From: Rhabditophanes sp. KR3021
Lineage: Eukaryota > Nematoda > Chromadorea > Rhabditida > Alloionematidae
Direction: 5' to 3'
DNA length: 64,000 bases
NCBI GenBank assembly: GCA_963281155.1
Contig: CAUJLY010000001.1
Span: forward strand, 3,782,001 to 3,846,000
The position numbers and the translations under genes are program-made. Shown in pieces: positions 22,588 to 35,109 of the stretch (its first letter is position 1; every line of letters begins with the position of its first letter). The notes beneath the pieces are model-generated. The model did not search any database and was not told the origin of the DNA. It saw nothing but the letters and a program-made list of their open reading frames with translations.

Positions 22588-23595
22588 ATGCGACGTTTAC
22601 TGGGTATGTTGGTTTTCATTTTATCACAAACAAGTGTTTATGGATGTTTTGAAGATGGTGAAAAAGCAATGGAGATTAAGGTTTTGCTAAAGATTGGGGG
22701 GAACGATACTGCACTTTTTATGAATCCCTTTGCAATTGCTTTGATTGGAAATGGAATTGAATCTACTGGTCCTGTTGTTTTGTTTACAGGGCATATACAT
22801 GCCTCCACATTTAGATTACCCCGAAACAATGTAAGAACTTTTTCGATGTCTATTCCAAAGTCTTCAAGTATTTACTCAGAGGTCTATTTAATGTCAAATT
22901 TTTATTCATTGTTCAAAATTTGAATCGCATCACAGACAAGTCTACTTTGCAAACAATATCATACATATCAATTAAAATCAAAATGTGCAGGTATGGTTAT
23001 CTCGCAAACTTTATTTACAACTTTTTTAGTTCCAATTCGCATCAACAATTTCTCTCTGTTCTTTACTCTAAAGGTCAAAAGAGAAGCACCATTACAATTT
23101 TTATACACCAGCTGAAAAGGAGGAATCCGTAAAATCACACTATACTGAAAACATATTATCTTCATGGCTCTTTAGAGTGATAATAGAAAAAATATTATAC
23201 GTTACTCGTATGATGTCATTGGTTTTTTGCCGAATACAGATAAACTTCCAACTAGCTTTGAAACATTGTTAAGGACCATTATTGGATCAAACTCGAAAGT
23301 GTATTAGTTAAAACCGAGCGATAAGACAAGTCAAATGAAATGTTTGTCACCTAACGCATCATCTTATGTTCAAGGAACTCCTTTCAAAGAAAGCAACGAT
23401 GGTAAGGAAGAAGGACCGGGATTATTGTTTATACTTTTCATAATCTTTTTCATACTTGCCGCAGTCCTGATTCTTGTAGTAATTGGAGTCTATGGTCCAT
23501 ATCTCCTTGGCTCTAGAACCTCCCCAACCAAACCTTCTACCTTGAATTTAATGAAAAACAAAGACGGAGAAGCTGAAAGTGAAGGCGATAATTAA
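22588..23595 (+). pseudogene. Broken gene for a type I membrane protein of unknown function
   Basis: A signal peptide (MRRLLGMLVFILSQTSVYG) opens exon 1 (22588-22881). Likely exons follow at 22936-22990, 23030-23128 and 23176-23595, separated by introns of 54, 39 and 47 nt. The last part has one TM (LLFILFIIFFILAAVLILVV) and a short acidic tail. Two faults break the frame: a one-base change at the T5 run near 23098-23102, after which the frame reads YTPAEKEES, and an in-frame TAG at about 23308, after GSNSKVY. On both sides the codons look like protein. This could be a recent pseudogene or a real gene carrying an assembly error and a mis-called intron. A TCTCAG acceptor ends 1 nt before the ATG. 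No family recognised. Confidence 0.5.
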
Positions 23596-24719
23596 TTTCT
23601 AGCGCACAATAAATATAACATTATGTAATTAATGATCTTCTTTAAAACAATACATTTCTTATCTGTCTCCTATGAAAATGTAACGATTTGTTTTAATATT
23701 AACAGACATATTGCTTTACCTATCTATTTTTTGTAAAATAAAAATATTTTTACAACTTACTGATTATTACTAACAAATATTGAGTATGTCAGATGCAGAC
23801 AAATGAATACAAAATGATAACAATATACAATATATTAAACAAACAGGAACGTTTATAAATTGAGGTTAGAATGTTATCACAAGATATCTTTGAAGTGTTG
23901 TTGTGAAACTTTGTTACAGGTGTTTAGGATGCAATAAAATTAATGAGTTATCATTTCACTAGTACTTTTAAGCCAAAACAAACTTTCTATAATAGACAGA
24001 AAGTTACGAGTTCAATTGGTTAACGACTACCTAACAAATCAAAATCAGGAAGCTAGAGAATAGATATAATAAGAGTTTATGAGTTTGTTGTCAGATAAAA
24101 TTTTTGCACATCTTCATTTAGATACTACCACCACTAGGTTACTAATCTTCGAAAAAAGCAGCATCTTAAATTATAATCTCGAATTATATTTATATTTATT
24201 TCTATGACCAACTTGTCTAAAAATACACTACAGATAAGTTACTGGTGTAAATAATTAATTAGTAGTCTAAAAAGACTATTTTTTAACAGTTATAAAATAC
24301 GTATGCGAGTACAAAAATGTGATTTATCATTCAATGTAATACAATTTCACGTCCAAATGGGATTATTGTTGAATAATACTTAATACACAATAACGACAAA
24401 AAAAGTTTAATTATTTATTTAAATACGCAAGCTTTACTTGGAAATAATGATTTGAATATATAAATTATGTAAATTGACAACATAAATATTATCAATGAAG
24501 AAAGTTTGGATAGATAAATATTTAAAAAGTGGTGTATTACGCTGATCGAGGGATATATGAAAATGTAATAACACTCATCACTACTTATACAAAAAATAGA
24601 GATAATAATATGAATAGTGACTATTATCAAGACTATAAATAATGACTATAAGCTGGTGGTAGTTGTTAAAAATTTTCAAAATTATAGAAGTATGATGAGA
24701 AGATATATGCATTAAATAT
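23596..24719. other. Intergenic region between convergent genes
   Basis: AT-rich 3' flanks. The hydrophobic minus-strand frame at 24415-24630 is built from AT-rich codons and looks like chance. Confidence 0.5.
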
Positions 24720-27700
24720 TTAATTGAAGTGTGTAGTGAAATCTGTGGTTAATTTAATTTTTGGCTGAGCTGAGGTTGTGCTTTTAGAAGATGCATTTCT
24801 GTTGGATGAAGATATATTTTGTGCCATTTGCATTTGTTGAGTCGTTCGGAAAAGTTTGATATTTCAAGCCATCTTCGATTCTGCTTTTGACAGAGGGAAT
24901 TGACGTGATTAACTTTTTAAATGAAGACGTATGATTGCGGGCAATTAAAGTCAATTGGTTGAGACAAAAATCATTGAGCTGTTTTGCATTTTTTGTTAAA
25001 ACTTTAAATTGGATTTCAGGGTTATGACAGACGAAGATGCATAACACTCGTATGATTAGTGCGGTAATCAAAAATTCCTTTTCTCCATCAACACTATCAC
25101 AAATATTAGTCAAAATTTTGCACAATTCAGGAATAAATAAATGCCCTGCATCACCAACTTCAACAATTTCCTCTGGTAGATTGTCTAATGCATTACAACT
25201 ATTCAGTATCCCCTTTAATTCAAACGTGATTAATGGTCCCAATGACTTGATATAAGGCTTAGATATGTCTTTCTTTAGAAATATTGAAGTCATACTTTGC
25301 AGGGCTGTTAACTTCACTTTAGGAGTGTCTGAAGTGATGACAGTTTCGAAAATTCGACAAACTTTATTAAATAATTGCGATCCCAGTTGAAAATCCGCTG
25401 GAACAGATGTTATCATGACGGTCAAGCAAAGCAGTACAATAGCTTGATCTACTTTGATGTTAGGGTTGGTATCCATTAACGCTAAGGAATACATGGCACT
25501 ACGTATTTGAGTTGACCATTCGTCAAAGATGGCATCGAACTGTGGTTCTTCAATTCTATTTCCGTTACTGTCAACAAGTTCGCTCAAATTCCGAATTGGT
25601 TTTGTGGCGATGGAACGTAGACATTGCATGGCAGCGGCACCAACAATTGATACATGGCCTTTTGGAGTCTCAGTTAGCACTTGGTCATTGTCTTTTCTAG
25701 AGCTTTCACGGATAACACCAATTATCATGTACAAAATGGATGGCAGAATTACCAAGGTTCCTTTTTCATGGCATAAGCCTGGAATTTGACCCAACAAATT
25801 TAGAGATAATTGAATCAACTCGTGAGCTTCAAATGGCAGTCTTGTGTATTTTCGGAAATGCAATGGAGTCTTGTTCTTTGAATTCATGAGAGCAGTATTG
25901 ATTTGAGGAATCTGTCTAACCAACAAACACAAAGAAACTTCCAGCAAAGCAAACACCAAGGATTGTTTGGTGTCAAAAGTACCATCTGATCCTTCATTTC
26001 CTACATAAACAGTTGCATCATCGTTATTTGCACCACAATGCTCTTTAACCTTTTTGACCACATCCATAATTTTAAGGGCAACTTCTGCACATAAACGTTG
26101 CGTTTGCAAACTGTCTCTTGTTAAAATCAATCTATGCAATGCATTCACAATTTCAATAACCTTAGGTACATTGGACATCAACTTTATTTGAAACCATCCG
26201 CTTTCCATCATAAAAATTAAAGCCTTCAAACACAACTTCGTTCTTTTGTCTGATACTTCGCCCGTAGTTCTTGTACAACACAAGGCTTCTAAAACCATCC
26301 CAACCATGATATCGAATCTGGTCGATTTTGTATCATTGCTCCAGTTCTTAACACTTACAGTTGACCCATCTAATTCAAAGTTTGTCTTAGATAACCAAAT
26401 AGACGAAGCCAGTAAGATAGTTGGCCAAACATCGCGATAATAGTCTTTGCAAGAGTCTACGCATTCGGCTATGTAGAACGAACCACCCGAATTAGGCAAT
26501 TGGCTATTGTATTCAGAGGGCAAAGATAATAAAGCAGCATCACGCAACGCCGCCATCCAATAAACAGCCAAAAAATTGAGTTCAGGATCAACTAAATCTA
26601 ATAAAGGATTCTCTTCACTGTCCTTTTTGATCGCTACAATATAGATTTCGGACCAGGCCTTAAGAATGGCTAGCTTTTCAAGAGTTGCAGCACTTTCATT
26701 ATAGAGTAAAGTCAAATGAGTACTACTTTTCAGTTTAGCTAGCGATGACACAAGCAGTTGATGGATTCGTTTTAAACCATGTAATTCCCGGAAAACTCCA
26801 CTTCCAATCCATGTGGAACACACTTCGCAAGCAGCAGCCGTAACGTGACTTGGTGTATCTTGTTCAAACGCTGGCCTCAATGCACTTCCGACTTGAGCCT
26901 CAGATTGTTCCAAAATAACATGCCCGCTGAAATCAGGATCTTGAACAAGGGCAAATCTCGTTATTATATCTTGTAAGGTTGCTAGGCCTGCCAATCTCAA
27001 GGGAGTATTATCAGAAGTAGCCCCCATAAAAGCCATTTTAATCAAATCAGCCAAATGCAACACCAAATAATCTGCCTTTCCAGAAGAAGACATTTGTAAC
27101 TCTTTGGCCAAGGCTAGATCTAAATGAGCACGTTCAGATTCACAAAATTGCATCAACTTTTGAACTACTTCCAGAGCGAAGACACGGGAAAACCATCTTG
27201 TCGGAAGCCTTTCTTTTTCGTGGAAATCATTTTTACTGTTCATTTGAAATGAGGATTCATCGTCTTCAACTTGCTTGTCTCCATCATCCATATTGGAGGT
27301 CAAAACTGTACCTGCCTCGTTTTGAGTTGGAGCCAAAATATCTTTAATCATTAAAATCCAAAAATTCAAACAATCCCCCCAGTTGCTTGAACTAGAAAGA
27401 TTAAACATTCTTTTATATTTGATATGATGTCATTATCTACTTCCATATCCAACAATTCAAACAATGCCCCTTCTAACCCAGTTTCGGGCAGCACATATTT
27501 ATCCCTTTCTAGGTGTTGTTGTTCCATAATAGATTGAGGTACCAATGAATTGGCATGTTCTCTCACTTCTACTGCCTCTCTTTGCAACAATTGTCTAAGA
27601 CAAGCTACCGAACTTTTTCGTAAAACCAAGTTATCTGAGTACAACAAATGGCAAATCTGTTTAACTAGCCAATCTAATTGTACAAATCTCGGAGCAAAGA

Positions 27701-30700
27701 TGTGTAATTGCTGGAAACAAGCTATAGCTTCTGCTTTGACAAATGGATCTGTCTGATCAAACATGATGCTTGCTGCAATCAAAAACTGGGATCTCAAGTC
27801 ATCAACATTCTTTGTAGCTGATTGCAATTCAGGTCCGACGGCGGTAATCAATGCTGACGTCAATTTTCCGATAGATTGAATAATCTCGACATGTTGAAGA
27901 GGCGAGTTTAATAATAATCTGATGCAAAGTGATAAGCAGGGCTCCACATAAGTCCTAAACATTCCACTTCCAGTATTAGCTATCAATGATAGTGCAAAAA
28001 TAGCCCACGACTTAACGGTGATTGAGGACAATGTTTTTTGAGCTAGTGCGAGGGTAATTTGAACGGAAGTATATAAATATGAGTCGTTTCCAATTGTACC
28101 AATATATTCATGCAAAACTCCCAAAGCCAACCCAAAACCTTCACATGACTTCTCATCATTCATTGGTCTGACTTTGTCAAAACAAAACTGAGCCATTGAA
28201 GCCACATACAAAGGATTCTTGCTTGCTAAAGCATGCCTTGCCAATGATTCAATGGCCAAACAACGTATCGGAACGTCTTTGCTGTCCAAGAATGGATGAA
28301 TAATATTGAAGTCACTTTGTCTCAGTTTTTCACTTTCCAATTTTCCATTTCTAGTTTCAGACAACGTTTTAAGTGACATCAATAAACAAGTCAACACGTT
28401 AACGTTGATTGCATATTGACGAAAAGGTTGATTTAAGGCTGGATTAATGACTCTCAGGTATTGGTCGGAAACTTGTTCTTTATGTTTCTCACTCACAAAT
28501 GGATAAATCTTGGCAAATAATGAAATAGACAAGTCTAAGCATTTCACTTCAATAGGCACTACTTCGGGCCACCAACCTTGTTTTGGCCATGAACACAAAA
28601 CAACTTCATTCACGTCAGCTTCAATTGAATCTAGTGAGTGGAGGTGGGAACGATATTGATGCATTTCTAACTCCAATGGAGCAACATCTGTTGTCTTCAA
28701 CCATCCTCCAAGGAAGTTATTTTCGAGTAAAGAACATGCTTTTGGCGACAAGGAGGACAGTGTAGTAAGCGAAGTATTATCAGACAAGGTTATTTCAGCG
28801 ATGCATTCCATGATGATAATGCGATAATGCTTCGAATACATCTTCACATCCATATTAATCAACAATTCGTTCAATCGAATTTTTAACTCTGTCAATGCAG
28901 GCCTTAACTTCGGACCATACGTCTTCAATAATGTTCCGATTTGAGTCAAAATGAATAACGACGCTTCAGCTGCAGCTAGGAAGATTTTTTCGATAGATGG
29001 ATTGACGTCATCTTTGCAATTTGAGATAAAGGCATTCATAGATGCTAATGCTCCTGCCCTCGATGTCAAAGTAATTACCCACGTACATAGGTCTCCTCTC
29101 GATGATACTTCCCATTTGGCTTCTTCTTCAGTCTTCGGAAATGACTTGTTCCATAGCATTTGAAATTTAAGTATTGCACTATGGACAAATATAGGCTGAG
29201 AAGCGACTAGTGAGGTCAGTAAAATCCAGGCTGCCTTTACTTTTTGTTGAGTGATGTTGGAAGTTTCAGTAGCTGATCTCAGCATCAACTCCGCCAATTC
29301 AAATACCTGTTTTGATTTAATAAAGGGGACACCCAGTGGAGAAAGGGTCGCTGTAGTCATAAGAGAAGCCAAGGCACACGAATATCCGTCAATAGCAATG
29401 GAATGGTTTTTCAAATGGTCTAATCTTGAAAGGCATCTATCAATTAAAGGTGTCAATAAGCAGGGAACGGAAGCAGTTACGCATCTCAAGGTCCAAGCAG
29501 TTGAGACTCTTGTTGCCTGAATGGGATGTAGTAGACAGGCAAAGATTGGCTCCATTATGCCCTGGGCATCTGTAAATATGGTTGAGGATGATGAACCAAT
29601 TTGTTGAACCAACGCGGCAATTTCCATTAAAAATACAGAGCAAACTTGAGAAGAAGCGAGGTGGTCCTTAGTTATAGGAGTTGTTTCAACGACATTCACT
29701 TCGCTAAGAGATTCATACTTCCCAATTTCTCTAGCCAACAATAGACCTAACCTCTTGCATACCATCAATTGGATAGATTCTCCTAAGATATGCCCAAATG
29801 TTGTTCTGAAAATGAAAGAAACACATTTTCGTATGTGAATTGCAGTAGCTATATGTATTTCATTGGTTGAAAAGGCGATAGTTCCAACGCGATAAGTCAA
29901 CTCCTTGAAGTGGTCTATAACAAGCCCTTGATTCTTTTCCAACCACTTTGGTCCCAATTCTCTTATTATCTGAATGTAGATTAAGGCTACACAGGTTCTC
30001 ATTTCCTTACTGGATCCTGAATTGAGTGATTTGATAAATCTTCCTGGTCTTCCTTCAATCATGAAATCAGACAAAAAGGAAAAAAAATCTCCGATTGTTA
30101 TTCTTTTGACTTCAACGTTTTTTTGATTGGTGCCACTTAAGTCTGGTACATATTCCAAAGCTAATTTAGTCAAAACGGCGAACACTTCCGCAATACTTAA
30201 CCTGACATGATAATTCGAATCATCTTGCAAATTGATCAACACTCCGGCGACGTCAAAAGCTTTTGTCGTATAAAGCATCGGATATTCCTTGACTAATTCT
30301 CTTAAGCATTGAATAGCCGATAATCTTACAGACAAGATAGGGTCTTTGAGGTATTGCTTAATCAACTGGTAAATATTGCTGTTTGTTGATGAATTTCCTC
30401 CGCCTAGACACTTAATAATCTTGGAAAGCGTCTGAAAGATTTCAATCCGAGTTAGCGATTCAGCTGTTTTTACCCATTTGATTAATTCTCCCAATGTAAC
30501 CTCGAAAGCTTTTTCTGACGTCTTGACGACCTTTCTCCCATTAGGAGCACTGATATTATCCGACAATGCCGAGACAACAGATAATGCCGTTCTAAATAAG
30601 GAAAATGTTATCATCTTAATTTGTTTACTTACAATTTGACTTGTACAAACGAAACTGGGTTTTCCTTCTTGTTATCTTTTAAGATGTCATTGCACACATC

Positions 30701-31131
30701 CAGGGTATTATAAATTTCAGCGGAATTGCCAATCTTAAATACATGACTGATGCATTTAGCAAGTAGAATACGTGTTGCAGGACCTGGTCCAGTCCAAATT
30801 CGTTGTGTCAACTGTTCGATTAGTGCTTTTGAGCAATTTCTCAAATCGTTCTGTAAAAGGAATAAATATTAAAAAATGTTTTACAAAACCACATATTGGG
30901 AAGAATATTAAGAAAGAATAAAATAAAACATCAACAAATGTAGAATATCAACAAGTATTGCCAAAATATAAAGGCATGTTGGAAAAAATGCTGTCGTTAA
31001 CTTACTTTATTGGTTACTGGCAATACTTTGTCCAGCAAAGTCAACCAATCATAAATAAATAAATCTTTTGCCGGATCAGGACACGTCCGCAAATCTTCTT
31101 CTTTTAATAAAAGACTATTGGAAACTTTCAT
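24720..31131 (-). CDS. HEATR5: HEATR5-family HEAT-repeat protein (membrane trafficking), two frame breaks
   Basis: Exons: 31006-31131, 30633-30850 and 24720-30591; introns are 155 and 41 nt. The N-terminus MKVSNSLLLKEEDL aligns with HEATR5B, as does FVQVKLTALSVVSALSDN across the 41-nt intron. HEAT repeats fill the rest (for example ARFAL...VCSTWIGSG and LAILKAWSEIYIVA). HEATR5 proteins bind AP-1/aftiphilin and take part in endosome-Golgi traffic. Two length changes break the frame. At C6 (27375-27380; G6 in the sense strand) one extra base would join FLVQATGG to DCLNFWILMIKD, which aligns with the human protein. At T4 (24817-24820) one extra base would replace a stop at 24784 by the conserved tail QPKIKLTTDF, ending at 24720-24722. 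Corrected length is about 2070 aa, like human HEATR5B. A TTTTTCCCAG acceptor lies 24 nt before the ATG. Confidence 0.9.
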
Positions 31132-31156
31132 CTTTGTTGAGGCAATTAGTCGTAAC

Positions 31157-32739
31157 TGGGAAAAAGAGTTGTGATAAGTTTTTAGTAAAATAAGTAACAA
31201 ATAAACAAATGTGTTGTGTCGAATAAATTATCCTAAAGCTCAGCACAAAATTTGTCGAACAGACGTTCTACCAATATCTGACAAGCCACACTTCCTTCCC
31301 TTAACGAGACACTTTTGTCGCGTCTGTCTATCTTTTATGAGCAAATGCAAAAAAGATTAACTGACTACTACCACTTTTGCCATTCTTTTACATTCTTTTT
31401 TGGTACAAATAAAAAAATCAGATTAAGAGTATTGTTTATGGAGGAAAACATTCTTTGTTACATCCCCATTGTCTTGGCCTTATTACAAGCACAATATACC
31501 TTTATTAACGTTGCTAAAAAGTTCTGTGCTTAAAAGTATTTTTATTCATCAATAATCTACCAATTATAACCTAAATAACTGCATAAAACGCATCTGGCTC
31601 TTATTAAAGCTTTTACCAACTTGGTTAAGGTTTTTGACAATCTTAAGAAGACACAATACGCACAATATCATAACTACATTCTTTAAAACACGTTTAGTAT
31701 TGTTTTTTCTTATAAAATATCGTCTCCTTATAAGCATCCTAAAAAGTTAGTACAAAATAATTTAAAACCGATTCCTCCTATTAGACGCATTACTTTAATA
31801 GATACAACTTGTTAATTAAAAGCAAGTAGCCTATAATCCTGTGATTAAGTATTTATCCTCCTAAGGTTGCTATTAAGAATGGAAAGCATTTTTTGATGTA
31901 TAAAGGTAAGGTATAAGAGAACTTTTACTAAAAAATTATTCATTCAGTCTACGTTGAATATTTATTTTTTACCCTTCTGATTAAATGTATATAAGTATAT
32001 ACAAACTAAGTTTAATTATGTAAATTACACAACATTACATACAATTTATTGGGCTATTTGATTGGGAAGAGAGGATGTAAAATGTGACTATTTATATGTC
32101 TTGAATATGCTACGTGCCATTTTCATTAAGGAGGATGAAAAACTTATTAAAATGACACAAACTATTTGCAATAATCATATTTATTTTGTTATTTAAAAGC
32201 TCGCATAAACATTGATAATATGTTCGACATCCTGAGAAATAGACTCTTTAAAATAATGCGTTCATACAATTTTAGCTAATTTGCTGATTAATTTATTAAT
32301 AGCATACGTCCACTAATATGTAGTATATTGATATGTGATACGTTTATCTCCAACTAGTTTTTGTAAAAAGATTTGTGTGCCGAAATCAATTATTATATTA
32401 AGTTTCCTATCGATACTACATACGTATTAGTCTGTATGACTTATAAAATACCAATCAAATAAGTCATCGCATAGATTATGGAAGATCACATTATATTAGT
32501 TTACCGCCAAAACAGAAACATTTCTACTCTCTCATAATTATATTCAGGAGCAATCAATCCTTGATGATCATTTTCTTTTTTTATGATATGATGTCTACTA
32601 CGCTTCCTTGCTGCTCATTCATTCCAAATAGCCATTTTTGATTAATTTTTTCTAATTATTACATCTTTATTTTCAGAACCTATTTTGTTATAGTATTAAT
32701 AAATCAATCATTAACCATTTACACTAAATATCGCCTACC
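31157..32739. other. Intergenic region between divergent genes
   Basis: About 1.6 kb, AT-rich, flanked by the 5' ends of HEATR5 (minus) and ubinuclein (plus). A TTATTTTCAG near 32675 could be the 5'-UTR or trans-splice acceptor for ubinuclein. The open frame 31315-31533 starts with a common AT-rich composition and no family match; I do not call it. Confidence 0.5.
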
Positions 32740-35109
32740 ATGCCATATACGATAGAAAAGTTGAAAAATGCAGACAAAAGCGAGACCGATTCATTTTCTC
32801 TGGATCTTGAGTTGTTTGTGAGTACTAGTACAAGCTATGTTGATATTGACATGAACAAGGTTAGGGAAGATAATGATGTTGACTCCGATACAGAAGAGCA
32901 GAAAGTCGGACTGGATGGAGAAGCTAAAAGAATCGTAAAGCTGTTGGAAACTAAATATGCAGAAAAGGGCATTAAAACTAATACTAAATATTTCAGTAAG
33001 GCAGATATGGTCAAAAAAGATGTGGGTTATGATAATGAAGATGATTTTATTGATGATGGGGAGCAATTCGACGAGCTTATTCCATATAATTTTGATACTC
33101 CTCTAGGTGGGTATTACATTAATGAGGGCAGCGTTACTCTGAAAGAGTTATTTGAAATAGAAGAACCTGGTGATTTAAGTGATGATGCTGAGTCAGAGGA
33201 CGAAGAGATGGAAGTAAACGTTGCACAAGCAATCGGTGATACCATCGAAACAGATGGACATGTTGAAAGTGATGGGTCCAAAATAACGAAGGATAGCGTG
33301 GAAAACAATGACGCGGCAACTTCAATGGCTAAAAAACGTAAATTGGATAACAATATTCCTCCTGAAGCTAAGAAAATGAAAGTTAATGGGCATGGAGGAC
33401 CGCCTGAGCATCATGTACCAACAGGGATTGAAAATGGATCTTCACCCAAACAATCTCAGAAAGACGGTTCATTCAATGGCACAATATCCGAAAAAGCATC
33501 CATGTTAATAGAAAACTTGTTACAACTGATTGCAGTCGACAAAAATCCCAACAAAAAATTTAGAATCTCAACTTCCATGATATCTTTAGTGGATCAGATT
33601 TTACGGTGCGTTGAAAGTGAAAATATGAGTTCCCGAGACATTTCTAAAATTGTCCAAGAAATCGCTAATAGGATGGGTATTCATAAGTCCAGTATTCAAG
33701 CAAAATTAAAACAATACAGAGACACTACCGAAGCAGGATGCTCATCTCAAAATAGTAATGGTAGCAGTGGTGAACGTACCAACATTACTTCTAATATTAC
33801 CTCAGGTGAGTCAGGGGAGCGTCCTTCAACTACAAATGGATCAAACAACAAAAAGTACGATGAAGTGGTTGAAATGGCGAACAAATCACTAGATGCGGCG
33901 GCTTTTGAAATTATTTCTAAGTACCCCCCTTCCGATGAACCATTCAAATTGCGAAATTATATGCTAACCGTTCGTAACCAAATTAGCAAAGAATTTCTCA
34001 ATAACATCAACAATGATTTATTAGCGTGTGTCAAAATTAATTCAGCAGGAAAAAAACATGTTGTGTGGTCAAAAGCACTGGAAACTAAATTTAAAGAGGT
34101 TTTTATGATTTGCTTTAGTGCAGTCAAAACTGATCCCCTTGTTACTGATGAAAAATACCCTGATTGTTTCAATAGAAGTTTGCAGGCTTCCTTGACGCAA
34201 CTGTTTGTTTTGAATGGTATAGCTATTGAAATATTCCAAACCAAGATGTTGGAGATAATCAGTTCAAATACTGCTATTACTGCAGAAATAAATGCAGCTA
34301 TCAGTGCTCAGGAAAAGGCACAAAAGGAAATAAAAGAACAAAAAGAATTTGAAAATAAAAAGATCGCTGAGATGGAAGCACAGAATGTTGCATATCACAA
34401 AAAGATGCAGGACGAGGAAATTAAGCGAAAAAATGCAGTCGATGAAAAGAAACGAAGGGATTCTGAAGATAGAAAGAAGATGCAACACCAATATGAGTTG
34501 ACTAATAAACTAAAACAACAAAAAGCCGCCGAAGCAGAAGCTTTAATCAAATTTGCGGCAGCTCGGAACGCAATGGAGATCCAGCAAAAAGTAAAATTGC
34601 AAAGTGAATTATTTAATAAAACGCCGTCCAAGACACAAGCATCCTCACTAAACGGTAGTTTTAGCAATTATGGAGAATCGTCTTCACAAAAAACCCCCAC
34701 CTCAAAAAACAAAGAAAGTCCTGTGAATAATATGGCTGGATCAAGTAATTCTAATGCAAAAACGTTCAACAACACGCAAATGAACCCAGAATTACTAGCA
34801 AATTTGATGCGCCAGTACAATATTTCAGCAAATTCGAAAAACTTTAAAGAAATTTTGGATAAATTTCAGCCTCCAAATGTTCAGAATCAGTTGATGTCTC
34901 AAAATGCTCTACAACTCATTGCAGCAGCTTATAAGCAACAGCAGCAACAACAACTTCAAAATCTAGATCAAACACAGATTCTAAAATTTTGCCAAAACAA
35001 AGGGCTAGTAAATGATGAAATACTTCAAATTCTCCAATTGCAATCAAAAGATCTTACTTTAATTAATTCAGCTGTAACAACTTTACTAAATAACAGAAAA
35101 ACACAGTGA
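32740..35109 (+). CDS. UBN: Ubinuclein (HIRA-complex histone H3.3 chaperone subunit)
   Basis: Single exon, 789 aa. The Hpc2-related domain is clear at residues 96-132: GYDNEDDFIDDGEQFDELIP followed by LGGYYINEG. This segment in UBN1/Hpc2 contacts histone H3.3. A helical middle domain (about 375-510, with NDLLACVKINSAGKKHVVW and a following KFKEVF helix) fits the ubinuclein conserved middle domain. A Lys/Glu-rich coiled coil (about 525-620) and an Asn/Gln-rich tail follow. Ubinuclein works with HIRA and CABIN1 in replication-independent nucleosome assembly. There are acidic and nuclear-signal-like basic patches (AKKRKLD, AKKMKV). The frame is intact. Confidence 0.9.
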   Translation: MPYTIEKLKNADKSETDSFSLDLELFVSTSTSYVDIDMNKVREDNDVDSDTEEQKVGLDGEAKRIVKLLETKYAEKGIKTNTKYFSKADMVKKDVGYDNEDDFIDDGEQFDELIPYNFDTPLGGYYINEGSVTLKELFEIEEPGDLSDDAESEDEEMEVNVAQAIGDTIETDGHVESDGSKITKDSVENNDAATSMAKKRKLDNNIPPEAKKMKVNGHGGPPEHHVPTGIENGSSPKQSQKDGSFNGTISEKASMLIENLLQLIAVDKNPNKKFRISTSMISLVDQILRCVESENMSSRDISKIVQEIANRMGIHKSSIQAKLKQYRDTTEAGCSSQNSNGSSGERTNITSNITSGESGERPSTTNGSNNKKYDEVVEMANKSLDAAAFEIISKYPPSDEPFKLRNYMLTVRNQISKEFLNNINNDLLACVKINSAGKKHVVWSKALETKFKEVFMICFSAVKTDPLVTDEKYPDCFNRSLQASLTQLFVLNGIAIEIFQTKMLEIISSNTAITAEINAAISAQEKAQKEIKEQKEFENKKIAEMEAQNVAYHKKMQDEEIKRKNAVDEKKRRDSEDRKKMQHQYELTNKLKQQKAAEAEALIKFAAARNAMEIQQKVKLQSELFNKTPSKTQASSLNGSFSNYGESSSQKTPTSKNKESPVNNMAGSSNSNAKTFNNTQMNPELLANLMRQYNISANSKNFKEILDKFQPPNVQNQLMSQNALQLIAAAYKQQQQQQLQNLDQTQILKFCQNKGLVNDEILQILQLQSKDLTLINSAVTTLLNNRKTQ

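Noticed and set aside
24415..24630. Hydrophobic minus-strand ORF
   Set aside because: Made of Ile/Tyr/Ser codons from AT-rich DNA; no start context, splice sites or family.
27366..27408. Programmed -1 frameshifting in HEATR5
   Set aside because: Not excluded, but other genes break at runs too, no stem-loop was evident, and error is simpler; kept as a finding, not as an annotation.
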